NCBI GenBank assembly: GCA_023101725.1
Contig: JALJCO010009054.1
Span: 124,001-188,000 of the forward strand
Reading direction: 5' to 3'
From: Atherinomorus stipes
Lineage: Eukaryota > Chordata > Actinopteri > Atheriniformes > Atherinidae
DNA: 64,000 bases
Made by a program: the position numbers and the translations under genes. The notes below the pieces were generated by a model. It saw nothing but the letters and a program-made list of their open reading frames with translations. It was not told the DNA's origin and made no database searches. This document shows, piece by piece, positions 23,901 to 37,330 of the stretch; position 1 is the stretch's first letter; each line of letters starts with the position of its first letter.

Positions 23901-26532
23901 GATCTTCCCAAGTCAGTCTTGTGGTCATTTTTAAAGGTTGTGGTTTGAGTGATTCACCTGCCAGTGAACATCTTAGATATGGATGGATGTGAGTAATTGG
24001 GTAGTTTTACAAACTCAGATGGTATGTTAGTAGTGACTCATGGTCAGAGCACATTGCTGGAGTCTTATGACTTATGTTCCCCTGGCCGTCTCCTTTCGTC
24101 TTAATGAATAAAGCACTGAGTGACTGTAAAACACCAAATTCATCCCTGAAGAGTGAGTTAGAAATAACTTCTCTGGATGGTGGCAGCATGTTTACATTCT
24201 CCAAATATTCCTGGACTCTTTACCAGGTTGCAGTCTGGTCTGTTTAGGTTTTCCTCTGAGTCTTTTGTTTCATCCTTTTTTTTTTTTTTTTTTACATTGA
24301 AAGACTAGAGCATAAACACAAGACTTGAGTCGAGCTGAAAGGAAACATCAGTAACAGCTGGGGCCATTTTCTGCCAGCTCGGTGTGAGATCACTGTTTAC
24401 AACCACCACATGCTTGTAATGTATATTCATAGTGGGGGAGAGAAAAAAAGAGATTGAGACAGAGAGAACTTCCTTTATCCCTCCCCTGTTAGAGGCCTTC
24501 TTTAGTTTTATTGGACCTTTGAAATGGTCAGAGTCTGGTCATATGATCGGGTTAGCCAATGGCATGTACTGTTAGCAAAGCTGTGGGGAACAGTACTTTA
24601 AAATGCTGAATTCACTGGATGACCTCAACAAGTAGCCCTAAAAATAATCCTCTTGTATCCAGAAATGAGCCAACACAGCATACTCCACACCAAAGCTAAA
24701 TTCAAAATTCGAATTTTAGTGTACAGTTCCCCATGGTGTTTACATATAGGTGTGTTTCTACATCATCTTAGTCTAATTACAACTAATACACTTGTTTACA
24801 GGTAGTCATTATTTTAGGAAATCGTTTTCACACAGCAAACAGCTCAGGCTGCCCTTTGAACTGCATGTACTTGTGCTGAGAAGCTCATTTACTTATCTGT
24901 TTTTAGTTCGATTACACAGCCGTTTTATGGAGGCAGACATGCAGACAAACATGCTAATTCAGCAGAGGTTACAAGATCTGGCTCTGCACTCCAGTAGAAA
25001 TGGGATGTGGTGTTACTGAGGTGGAAGAGCTGGCAAAACGACTGGATAAAGTATGTCATCCTTCCATCCACCACCTTTGTTAAAGGGGAGAGAAAGGATA
25101 GCCCGGTGCTCAGCCAGCCGAGCTGTTGCAACAGGAAGCAGAGGCCATGATGACTAACATGACATGATGTGGAAAATAACCGACGCACTCAACCATGGCA
25201 CCTTCTGTTGAGCAGTGTGAGCTGCTGTAGTTAATTTCATGATTGGTGGTGTCACACATAAAGCGTTGATCTGAATTGGCAGGGTTTTTTTTTTCTTTTT
25301 GAGAATTCTTTTTGAGCTATTCAGATAACAAATAGGATGTAGATTTGAAATAAAAAAAACTTCAAAGCACTTCCTTCATAGCAAAATGTGTCAGTAAATC
25401 TGACAAGCACCAGATGTTTGGTTGGATTTTTTTTAATCTCTGAAAGGCCACATATCCCTTCCCGATTACAGTAAACGGGGGAAAAAATGCTGACTTTAGA
25501 CACAAATTGAGACTGACAAACCGAATAAACACAGATTTTCCATTTGTCAGTAACCTTTTTATTCAGCAGTTACTAAGTAAAAAAAATACTCAGTGGGTAC
25601 TCAAGTTGTTTGATAGAAAAAACACTTTAAGCCTACTGGTCAGCAAAGATGATCAGTTTGAAGAAATCACCTCAGTTTCTATTTGGAGGTGCATTTTTCT
25701 GCATTATTACAGTTTTGTTCAAGAAAAAGGTATTTATATTTCTGTGAAAGTCTTTCAGAGCACATAGTTGTGAGATGAGATGCAGAGATGTGCGATGTTT
25801 CTGGCTCTCTGAGCCAACGAGGGAATCCTTCTTGATTACTAGCTGGGAGCAGCAGGGTGGGGATGGGAGTGGAAGTGAAGCGGTTTTGGCATTTGCAGCT
25901 GCAGCGGTGGGGAGGGTTGTTGCTGTAGATCTGAGCGGGGGACTCCAGAGATGGAACATGTAGGGGCGCCCCCACTGCTCTGCACTTTATGGATGACTTA
26001 TGACTCACATCTCTCAGATTCTCCTTCTCCCTCACTGCCAGCCCCTTTACTCCCTCTTTCTTTCATTCTCTCTCTGCCACTCCCTGAACTTAGCAGCGGA
26101 AATATTCTTCTGTACCCTCTGAGTAAAAAGCAGCTCTTACAGCTGCTGTCAGCTGGGTTGGTGTTGAAAGCATGAAGGAAAAGTTTTTCTCTGATGTTGG
26201 TCTGCTTTCTCTGTTCTCATGTGGGACTTCTTAGCTCCCTGCATGCTTGCTCTGCTCTGTTATATGCATTAGGAAAAATGTACAGAAAGTCTGCCAGTGA
26301 GTGCAACATCACATCCCTCTCTTACGTGGCACCAAGCACTCCCTAGCTAGGCCAGCATAACGGATTCCTACAAAAGCAGCCTGTTGTCTGCTTATATAGT
26401 CAAATTTTACAGTAACCACGTCACCATTTGTGTGTAGTAGATGTAACGTGTGTGTTAGTTTTTAGACTTTATCTTTACAGCCCAATAAAGCTATAAAAGT
26501 GATGCTGACTCCTGCTGTGTGTGGTGTTTCAG
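20944..26532 (+). other. cers2: CERS2 intron 1 (5.6 kb)
   Basis: Bounded by GTAAGT at 20944 and a TTTCAG acceptor ending at 26532. It contains T-runs (24276-24292) and a G-rich patch at about 25850-25950. The open frames are short and show no family similarity. I see no exon or clear mobile element. Confidence 0.7.
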
Positions 26533-26533
26533 G

Positions 26534-29500
26534 ATGTTGTTGGAGCTGAGTGAATGGTTCTGGCAGGAGCGGCTGTGGTTTCCAGAGGGTCTCGGCTGGG
26601 CTGACCTGGAGGATCGTGATGGACGAGTGTACGCAAAAGCCCGGGATTTATGGGTGGCTCTTCCCATCGCCCTGGTCTTCCTCATTATCCGTCAGATCTT
26701 TGAAAGGTCAGACCATTCTCACTGAGTTTTACTGTATTACATCTAATTCAGACATTTGCTTTTTTTCTGTGTTCATACATTTATCTCTTTTTTTCTCTTT
26801 TCTTAGCCTCTGCCTTCCCTTTACTTCATTCTTTAGCTTGTATATCAGTTATCTGCTCACTTTTGGAAGCAATCACTTCCTGCTTTATGATACGTTTGTT
26901 CAAGTGATTCATATTGTTTTTCACCTCAGAGCACTATTTCTGTTTCCAGTAGCTCCTCTTTGAAAATTAAACCTTACAGAATTGCCTCCTGCATGGCTTA
27001 TTGTTATTGCCACGAGGTCCTGTCCCTCATTACCATTTGATATCCCTCCCAGCTTCAGATAGTAAGTTTGGCAACTGTAGCATGATAAGACCAACAGCCC
27101 AAACAAGAGCGTTATTATATGAGGAGATGATGGCTGCTGCAGGAGGCAGCTGCTCTAACTTCACAATGCAATATGAAGTCAAACTTCTTTTATTTTTGTC
27201 TGTTTGAGCATCCATCCTAACCTTTAAAGGTACAGTATGTAAAAAATCAAAGGTCAATGCCAGAAAAATGCAATTTATAATTCAAAACGTTGTTTCCATT
27301 GATGTGTAATCGCTTCACTAGAATAGCTGTTTATTTTCTTAGAATGAGTCATTTATATCTACTTGCTGGGCGGTGCACATATGGAGGCTGCCATATTTGT
27401 TTCACCATTTTTAGTATGGTGTCCCTGAATGGACAAAACAATGTGTGTGAAGAGAGAACCCTTTGAACTGAGCTGTACCAGCTTTGTTTAATGGGAGTTA
27501 GAGCACTGTGAGTGATGCCTCAAAAGCATAAAAAGTAGATACTCATAGTTCAGTCATAGCTACCCCTGAGACCGCTGGATCCACTCACAGATGAAAACAT
27601 TTGTTTGTCTGGCCCACTAATGGCCACCATGCATTCACAACAGTGCTTGGAATATGAAGTCATTTGAAAGAAAACACCTTTTCTTTAAAATACCCATCTT
27701 TACCACTAGATGTCAGTAATTCTTACATACTGTACCTTTAATATCAGGCTGTATGTTTATAGAGATTTTTATGCCCATTGGTGTCATTTACATCCAGTTA
27801 AAGTTGATCATTTAGAGAAGAAAAAAATAAGATGTCATGGTTGAATTTTACACTGCATCCATTCTTCATCAGTTTCTCTTTAGCAACATTTACACGGACT
27901 CTAATAGTCCAGTTAAAGGCCATTTGGAATATACTGGAAATTTAGTCTTCATTCTTGGCTGGTAAATCCACTAGATCTCTGCGATGGAGGGAGGTGCAGC
28001 AAGCACTGTTTTTGCTGAGCTGTAAAATTTGTCTTTCAGGAGCTCTCTTGAAATTGTTGCTTCATTAGAAAATGCAGAGGATACAGTTTTTAAAAAAATG
28101 TCATTCTCAGGAAATGATGGGTGGCCATCTTGTTTGTCTTCTTCTACTGAATTAATTGAATTTATCTGTAAAGTTAAAGAAAAGCCTTTCACTTCTGCTA
28201 TATTTACAGCATTTTTCATTGATTACTGTTTTCACACAATAAACACACATTGTTTGTATTGGTTTCTTAGCATCATGAACAATTGGGTTCCAACAAAGTC
28301 CAATTATTATCTTCATTTCATTCTAAATTTCCTCACCTTTTAATGTTGATCTTGATTACAGGACGGTGGCTACACCCCTAGCGTCACTTCTTGGGGTAAA
28401 AGAGACAATCCGGCTCAAGGCCCCACAGAACCCCACACTGGAGTCCTACTACTGTAACATTACCAAAACTCCCTCCCAGGTAGATTTCTTCATACTTAAC
28501 AACAACAGAATGCTGTGCCATGTGCGTTGCCAATGAATGCTAAAATCTTACCTTTTTTTCCCTGATCTCAGTCTTCAATAGCAACCCTTTGCAAGCAGAC
28601 TGGCCTCTCAGAAAGACAAGTGCAGCGATGGTTCAGACGACGAAGGAATCAGGACAGACCAAGCTTGCTCAAAAAGTTTCGAGAGGCCAGGTAAATGCAC
28701 CCATATGCACGCTCTCTCTAACCTAGACAGCGTGGAGCTATAGAGCAAGGCAGGACAGCTGCTGACCCCTGAGTTCCTCTGGCTATATGAGCACATTTCT
28801 TGCTGCAAAAGTAGCTCTCTATTTTTAACACGCAATCGTTACAATGTCACTCTGTCGCTACCATGCCTTTTGCAAAGGCTCTTCACACAAACAGTACAAA
28901 CACAAATTCAACCTTCAACATACTCATTAGCACGGGGCCTCGGCTGTGTCAGGGGCTCTGTCACCACTCTTGGTTATTTTTATGCACAAGCCTTTATAGT
29001 GACACAAGCTGAATTAAGCCAACAGACCGATCAGCTGATTGAGGAAAGCTACCGAATCTGGCTGCATCAGCCAAGAATGCAAATATATATATATGTACAA
29101 CAGATGGTGCCAGAGGCAGCAGCAAGCAGCATGAGACTGTTAGCATCACGAGAACTGATACACAGGCAGATGTATCCTAAAATGCATGCTCAAATATATT
29201 CATTATGCCATCCCATTCCTTTTTTTCCCCTGGTATCTTGATGGTTTGAGAGCATGCCACACAACAGTTTGGTCCATGAGGCAATTCCGGCCACAGACCC
29301 ATTACAGCAATTATATTAATGGTGACACTGTCCAAGGAGATAAAGAGATTATTAAGCTTATAATGTGCAAGTTCAAGAGAAAAATACATTAAAGCTTGTG
29401 AGATGTTATTTATTTAGCTAGAGTGATCCTTCAGGCTGTTGTGTGTGCAGATTATATTGTAGCTTCTCAGCGGTGATGGTCTGCAGACGAAGTGTGTGCT

Positions 29501-32500
29501 TGTGTGCAGGAGTGCATGTGACTGCATGTTTTGTCACTCCTTGGTTATGGTGTGTCTTTCACTGTGTTGGTTGCAACGTAATGACATTTTTCTTCTGAAT
29601 CAATCTTTTGTCTCTGTGTAGACAACAGTCTTTCTGTCTCTCTCCTTTGCTTCCCTCACTGCTGTATCTCTCACTCTTGCTCTGTCTCCTCTTCCTCTGT
29701 TTGCACCATTCTGTGTCACTGCAGTAGCATTTTCTGTGAAATGATCGTACTTCACCTGTTTGAGCATCAGCGGTGAGCTCTGAGACAGGATAATAACAGG
29801 GAAGATACTATCTGTTAGCGTTCATTGTCCGTCAGCCCGTGTTTGGCTGCTTGTTTGTGTCCTCATTTGACATTGTCAGTGTAGCTTGCCAGATTTTTCC
29901 AGGCGGTGTAGCCTGGGGTTTCTCTCCAACTCAAACAAGTGTTTTAGAGTGTGTTTGCGTGATGCAATTATTCATCTGCTGGAAGAAAATGTATCTATCA
30001 CCCTTTCCCCATTGACTGAGGAGAAAGTGTGTTTGTATGTGTGTGTGTTCTCTTCCAGTTGGAGATTTACCTTTTACCTTCTTGCTTTCATTGCTGGCCT
30101 GGCCGCCCTCATTGATGTAAGTACCGCCAAGTTAACCCCAACCACCCCTCCTCTCCTCCTGCCTCTTGATACACACATCCTCATCTCCCACCTGCCATGC
30201 TGCTGTAACGTGGTGGTTTCCATGGTAGTTTGCTGTGATAACTTCGCCTTTTGCTCTTGTCAGAGAGGAAGCACTGGCTCCCCCTCAGTGCTGAGTCAGT
30301 TGATATAAATACACCTGTCGAGTTCTGCTGTCTCATTGTCATCATGTTTCCTCTTCCAGAAACCTTGGCTGTATGACCTGAAGGAGATGTGGCAAGGCTT
30401 CCCAGTGCTGGTGCGTCTCTGGGATGGAGTATAATAAATTCATTGTTCCACAGTTTATTAAATTCAGTTCCGACATAAAAAAGGCTCTAGGGCAGTGAAA
30501 TTTCCCCTGCTTTTGCATGCTGTTTGGATATTGTCTTTTGTAGAGTTTCAGTTAGAACCTTTAGACCTGCAGTCGACACTGTTGCTGTATTAAGCTGGTT
30601 GACAGTCACTCTTGCCTCATAAAAGGACATTTATTACATGCCAAGTCATGTTGCATGTTATCGGTATGGAGTGTGATGTGTCACTTATTACTGTGTGAAG
30701 TGAGAGGATGACCTGCTCTGTACTTTATCCTTTGGCAAAAAAACAAATGGCAGAAGCTTAAAATGCATATAAATGACAGCATGCATATAAATACATAAAC
30801 GTACGCTGTTTATACGCACTGTCATTACATCACACAGGAAAGAAAGCTCGCTTACTTAAATCAAACAACACCTTTCTAAGACAGAGGCCCTGATAGAGTG
30901 GATGCATTTTTGATGTTTAGATTTTACAAATACCTAATAAAAAAAATAAAAAAAACTCGTTTCTTTCTCTCAAAGGACAGTGTGTGCTGACTCGCTCCCT
31001 TTTCTGTAGTCATTACCTGATTATCTTTAGATTTAGATAAGGGGGGAGGGGCATTTAAATGCGTTAACTATTAATTATTTAATCATTTTTAAAGGTCAGA
31101 AGTGTAATTGAATCCTTCAGAGAATATGTGGAAGGTTAATCAATAATGTAAATCATAAGTTATAGCTCAATTTCTCATAATGGATGTGGGCAAATTAGTA
31201 TATGGATTTTGAAATGAAAGATCTGTCTCCTCTCCTTTAGACTCTCCTGCCGTCTCAGTATTGGTACTACATGATTGAGCTGGGCTTCTATGGCTCTCTG
31301 CTCTTCAGTGTGGCTTCAGATGTCAAACGCAAAGTAAGTGAACGTGTCTCAGAAACACTCACCTCTTCCCATGAATGGCTAAACACAGAAACGTACCTGC
31401 AGAAATAATAAAGGACAAGATGCTGGTTTTGATGTTTTTGAAAGCTTTTTTTTTTCCTTTTACATGGTTATTATGATCTACTTAACTCATAAGTAAAAAA
31501 AAATTATTTTTATGGTATCTGTGGACATCTGTGGGCTGGGGGTGGACATTAGACTGTTGTTATACGTGTGTTTTTGTGTGAGTGTGTATCTGCGTTTGTT
31601 GGACTTTGCTCAGCTTGGTCAGCTGAGCACAGTGGGAAAAATCTTTCAAAAGAGGCACACTGTGTTCCTCCAATGAAAAAGTTTAGCCTAGATACTTGTT
31701 AAGCAGGATTTAGCACCATGCACACAAACCCACTTAAAGCATGCAACACACAGTTTGAGTTTCTTTCCTTTAAACGCCAAATGCAACTTTTTTTTCCCCT
31801 CCCTATCTCGTTCTCTGTAGGACTTTAAGGAACAGATAGTTCACCATGTGGCAACTATCCTCCTCATCAGCTTCTCCTGGTGTGTTAACTACATCCGTGC
31901 TGGAACTCTCATCATGCTGGTGCATGACTCCTCTGATTACTTCCTCGAGGTAAATGTCCCAAAGGACGCCTGCAGTTATTTACAGGAAGTTAATGTGCAA
32001 TTGTAAATTGAAATGTACTTTCACAGCCACTTTTCTGCTCCAGGGTGAGGTTACACCCAGCAAGTATAAGAGTGTAGCATTCAGGATAGGTATAGTTACA
32101 CCATGTGTACTAATAGTATTCGTCCATACAACCAAAGAACAGACTGTAGCCTCTTTACATGCTGCATCCTCCGATGGTAGGTCACTGATCACACACTGCC
32201 ACCTTGTGGAGAAAAGGGCACTTTTTGAGAGAAGTTGATCAGACATTTTTATTGGTCAGTTAAGTATGACAGAGATTTATCTCTCTCTATTTCTTCTCTT
32301 ACAGTCTGCAAAGATGTTCAATTATGCTGGCTGGCGGAACGCCTGTAACTACATCTTTATTGTATTTGCTGCAGTCTTCATCATCACACGCCTCATTATC
32401 TTCCCCTTCTGGTACACACACACTCATCTTAAACATTAGTGCTGCTGAATGTTATTACTCTGAGTTATTTTACATCCTTTATCCTCTCTGTCTTGTTTGC

Positions 32501-34410
32501 AGGATTATTTACTGTACATGGGTTTACCCAGTGACTATCTATAAACCATTCTTTGGTTATTACTTTTTCAATGGGCTGCTGATGACTCTGCAGTGTCTAC
32601 ACATCTTCTGGGCCATTCTCATCATTCGCATAGCAATTCGCTTCCTCACCAACAATGTAAGCATAAAAAGTTTTGTCTTTTAAAAAAAAAATCTGCTTTT
32701 ACATTATTCATTCAAACAAAGAGATTTTTGTCTGAATCCAGAGTATGTGAACTCTCACGAGAATATACTTATGAATTTGATTAATAACACAAAAACGTGC
32801 ATACTGTTCTCGACTGCAGCTCGTTTCACTTGCAGTTTGCTTTGGGAGGCTTTGCCCCAACACATACACTTGCATTATGCTTGCAAATAATAACTGTGGC
32901 TCTTTGTGGTTTCTCAGCGGTTGACATTTAACTGAAGCCTTTGCTCCTCACTCAGGTTTAAGGCAGGACTATTGTGTCTTTGTTGTGCTTTGCCTTTTTG
33001 TTTTTCTGATATTGATAGTATTGATGCACCTCAAAGATAGCTGTGATGGAAGTAAAAAAAAAATCAAATCAAACTCAAAGTTTTCTCTGCACACATGATA
33101 TCAAATTGATATTTTCATATTATATACACGTGCACAGGATTGTCAAAAATCCATGTAAGGAGAGGCCTACAGAGGTGAATGCTTTTCCATTTCATGGAAT
33201 TTCAGGAAATAAGATCATCATTAACAGCTGACCAATTTAATCATTTGCTCTAGTTTTTTTGGAGACTTTGGGGTGGGGGTTGGGGTAGGGGTGCTTCAGA
33301 AGAAAAAAAAAATTATGAGCCACTATAAGAAGCAAAAGTGAGCAATACAGGCATGATGAGAGCATCTTGTTTTCTGTCGTTTGGTATTAGCTTTGTGTGG
33401 AAAGGACTTGAGAGTAAATGTAACCCTGATTTGAGCTTGTTTCTCTGGAATTTCTGTCACCTTTGAAGTCAAACTTTGTTTGTGTGTTTGTTTCTTATCC
33501 AACAGTGACATAGGAATGTCGCTGCCACTTCCACTGTTGTCTTAATCTAGCTTGATCTAGCTTTTGCATTGCGGGACACAATGTGACTGGATTGGTGTGG
33601 CATCTCAGTGATGTAGCACAGATTTATTTTCTGGCTTGTATATTTCTAAGTACCTGCTACATTAAGAATGGATTTGTATGTCATTGCAGTGCAGAGCGTT
33701 GGTGTTTTAAAAGTCCATGTTTCAGTGCTGAAAGTTATTTGACTATAGAGAGATTTTTTTTTTTTCTCCATGTGGAGTACTCAGTTCTGTCAGGGTTTGA
33801 AGAGTTACTAAAAGTGTAAGCTGTGGAAAAATTTAAATTTGAAGTTAAAATTAGAGAAAATAAATCAAACTGCATCAGGAATATTTTTTGCCCTTGTAGG
33901 ATTTAGTGAGCACATCTTCAATAGAGGTCATTATGATCAACCAAATCAGAAGGGTTTTCTTTTGTTGGTTAGATGTTAAATGCTCCGCCATATTCACCAG
34001 CAAGCTTTTAACTTCCTGCTGTTACCAGATGGTGTAAAAGAGGTGACAGCCTAACCTCTCAGCTGCTTAGGAATTTAAGAAATTCATATATAATAAACGC
34101 TTGTACATTTGTCACCTCAAGCTAAAAAGAAGAGAGAGAAGAAAAAAAAAGAAAACGCTGATCATTACTACTTTAAAAACAGCATCAGTGCCATCTGAGC
34201 TGAAATCCTCCTTGACATACAACAGTTTTCTGAACAGATCCTTTCTTGTTTTTTCAGGAAAAAGTTGATGATGACAGGAGCGACAAAGATGAAACAGACG
34301 AATCAGAAGAGGAGGAAGAGGAGGCGGTGGGCAAAAAGCACGTGAAGAAAAACGGACCAGTGCAAAATGGTCACACAGTCCACAACAACAACCACAGCAA
34401 GACAGAATGA
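26534..34410 (+). CDS. cers2: Ceramide synthase 2 (complete, 384 aa)
   Basis: ER multipass enzyme that N-acylates sphingoid bases with very-long-chain acyl-CoA to make (dihydro)ceramide. Ten coding exons join in frame: 26534-26706, 28362-28479, 28572-28690, 30059-30116, 30360-30410, 31241-31333, 31821-31949, 32305-32411, 32503-32656 and 34258-34410 (TGA). The product of 384 aa compares with about 380 in human. The order is: first membrane segment near residues 40-55; homeobox-like domain (about 68-128) ending [23 protein letters not shown]/Lag1 domain (about 131-330). The Lag1 motif carries His212-His213 and Asp240/Asp243, the conserved catalytic-type residues. The C-terminal tail is acidic and serine-rich ([19 protein letters not shown]), resembling the phosphorylated tail of CERS2. 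The N-terminal glycosylation sequon of mammalian CERS2 is absent (Gly19). Start choice rests on a clean acceptor one base before the ATG and the family N-terminus [15 protein letters not shown]. Confidence 0.97.
27224..27741. mobile_element. TTAA-flanked MITE in CERS2 intron 2
   Basis: The ends AAGGTACAGTATGTAA (after TTAA at 27224-27227) and TTACATACTGTACCTT (before TTAA at 27738-27741) are inverted copies. The TTAA target duplication is that of piggyBac- or Kolobok-type transposases. The 0.5-kb interior has no transposase, so it is non-autonomous. The assignment to a superfamily rests on the duplication only. Confidence 0.8.
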
Positions 34411-36915
34411 AAGCAAACAGGATGAAAGAAAGTGAGAAGGACTCATATCCCTCAGAGGGAGAGTTGCAAGGGAGGGATGAAAAAGAAAGAAAGAAGAAGG
34501 GATGTGGGTGGGAGGGAGAGGACAAATATTCCCTAAAACTAAGAACAGCGGGTATCTTCAAAAAAAATGTTGACACTGTTACTTAAACACAAACACACAT
34601 ATTCAGTCGCACTTTTAGAGGGCACAGCAGATGATAGACACTACACTGCGTGGCAAGGCCTTTTGCCATGTCATCAGATACAATGTATCATTGCCTTTGT
34701 TTGATGTCAGTCAAAAAAATTCAGTGAGATGGGGAAGAAAATGGAGAGGAGCAAAATGTGGAGGAGAAAAAGGAGGGAGGTGATGCTGCTTTCACTTCAG
34801 CTTTCATGCTTTAACTGTGTGCCTTAGAGCCAGCTGACTGCTGCTAAATGCCATTTTAAAGCTCTGCTTTAAAATTGTGCTGCTTTATTCTGTTTTTTTT
34901 TTTCTGTATCTGAAAGAACAAAACAAAGTGATTTTTTTTTTAATGAAAGTGAGACAATGGGGCATTTATTTCCCTCTTTTGCTGTCTATGCAACGACATA
35001 ACTGTTCAGCTGTTGCACCGTCTTTGCACAAACACATGAGCAGCAGGACTTTGTGCCTCTGCTCTTTAGTGCGGCTTGTGCCAATTATGAAGTATGGTTT
35101 CAGTTTTACAAGAAGCTGTTTTGTTTATGTTCAGTCTTAATCCAGCTAAGCCTGGTTCCTTTGGCGTTATCTCACCTGGAAAAGGTGCATTTTTTTATTT
35201 CTTTCTGGTTAAGCTGAGAGCAATAGATAAAAATGAATATCACAGCCCTGTGACTGAGAAATCGCAACTTCCAGAGATGAATGTCTTTTTCAAGCTCAAG
35301 CCTCATGTTGATGATGCCACCTACTAAATAGAGATGACTCAGTTTAATCATTGTGAAATTGGGTTGCTCTGTGGAAATGCAGGAAATTTGGGGGGAAGAA
35401 TTGATTGGGCCAGATTTCTCCAGTTTGCTGCCTAATAGCTGAGGTTATGTTCATAAACCTGGCTATGAATTTTAGTGTTCTAAATGAATGATTTCAAGTA
35501 TGATTCAGTGTATGAAATCAGTTTACAGGTATGATCTTTTGATGTTTGATGTTTTAGGAAGAACTCTTGCTTTGGTTTTGATGTATTCATGAAATGATAG
35601 CAGTTCCTATCTTTTTGTCACACTTCTATGTATTTGTATGTCAAGTGCCTTATCTGTAGCATATGGGGAGCTCTCCATCTACATGTCCTCTCCTTTTCTT
35701 TCCTATCACCACCTCACATTGTACATTTCATCTGGAAGAAACAAACATGCTGTCTCCTCACCGTTTCATTCAACACTTGCTTCTCTTAGAGATTGACCTT
35801 CAAACTCACTCTCATTCCACTACCACATTCTCTTTTACTAACCCTGACCAACCAGCAACCTTTCTTTCCCAGGGATACAGAAGAAAAGACTGTGTCCTAA
35901 TTACAGTGTTATATTTTTTTATTTTGTTTTTGTTTTGTTTTAATGATGCCTGAATATTGTTATTAATGATAAAGGATCATGAATCACAACAAAAGCATTT
36001 CAAAGTTATTTGTGTCTACAAAATGTCTACAAAGATACCACGCAACACAGAGATAAAGTTTTATTTTCTTTATTCTACCATACTCCAGACATTTCTCACT
36101 TTAGCAAATGGTCCGAGATCTTAAAATATTTAAGTATTTCTAATTATAGCCCAATTTTTTTTTATTTTGTTTTGTGACAATTACATAAACTAACTGAAAT
36201 GCTGTGCTAAAGTGATGCTACAGAGATGCTCAGAAATCAGGCAGGCAATTTGAAATCATTGATAAAACTATGAGCTCTCAATCATGATTAAAGGGTGAGG
36301 CTAATGTGCAATCAAAAATTAAACTGAACTGTAACTAAACCTATTGACAGGATAAGGATTCTTAGCAGGCTTGCTGATCCATCAGCATCTTAAGCTAATG
36401 GATCAAGAAAGAGTTATGAGGGTTTATGGAAGGCCAGAGTTGAATCCCATTTAAAGGAGGTGGATGGATTGTAGTGGGCACTTCTTACAAGAACAGCCTC
36501 AAACGTAGTAATAAATTAAGTAATGTCAGTAAAAGGGTTTAGCTTAGCACACAAGAAACCTACATCTAGTTATACTTTGTTGAATAACATACAAATCTAA
36601 TTTCCCTTGTGAAATCATTTCTTTATGGACAAATATGTTTTACATGACGATGATAGACGTGTTTTACATTGATCATGCACGAAGATGGGTAAAGAAAATT
36701 TTACTGACAGACTTTCTTTCCAGAGCATTTATTCGACAGCTGAAGTTATTTACTTTATCTAAGAAAATCGATTAGGGTTGACAAAGAAAGTTTGTGCTGT
36801 ATTTTAATCAAAGAACATGTCATGAGCGAACAATACAATAAAAGTGTTCTCCAAAGATTTATAGAAGTCGCAAGTGTAACAAGCCAATAGAAGTTTGTTG
36901 GAAATTAAATAAACT
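34411..36915 (+). other. cers2: CERS2 3' UTR
   Basis: About 2.5 kb of AT-rich sequence after the CERS2 stop, with AATAAA at 36837-36842 and again at 36908-36913. Purine-rich just after the stop (34411-34520). No other gene is visible. The second signal lies within 90 bp of the ARNT promoter elements. Confidence 0.7.
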
Positions 36916-36959
36916 GAACAAGCATGCTTGCTCCTCTACTACCAACAGCACAACGGAAG

Positions 36960-37330
36960 AAAATATGGGTTTCCTACGTTTCCGAGTCAATGACGTCAGT
37001 TGTATCTGTCTGCTTTCTGTCCAATAGGAAGAGGAGGAAGGAATATGCTCAAGCTTTTTTAGCTCGAAACGCCATCTTACTTAAATAGGGGGTTTAAACG
37101 GGGACAAGACAGCTAAGCTGGTAGTGACTGACATAAATGTTTAGTTTCGGTTATGTATTAAGTCATCTTCTAGCCCTGGAATAAGCGTAACCATGTCTTT
37201 GGGCTTTTTTTAACAAATAGTAAGCCCACGTCAGGAGATCCGGACTGGTTAGCTTGAAGCTAGCTAGTAAGGGGGAGGGGCAGAGTGTTTGAGTTATTTT
37301 TCTTTTTTTCGCTGCAGAAGTTATTTGTTT
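36960..37330 (+). promoter_or_regulatory. arnt: ARNT promoter and 5' UTR
   Basis: A full CRE palindrome TGACGTCA lies at 36991-36998 and a CCAAT box at 37021-37025, about 310-340 bp upstream of the ARNT ATG. A TTAAATAGGG stretch near 37082 is not a convincing TATA box. These are canonical CREB/ATF and NF-Y motifs; occupancy is inferred. Confidence 0.6.

Noticed and set aside
34112..34576. 154-aa minus-strand frame
   Set aside because: Antisense shadow of the last CERS2 exon, whose purine-rich acidic codons read as Ser/Pro/Leu on the other strand.
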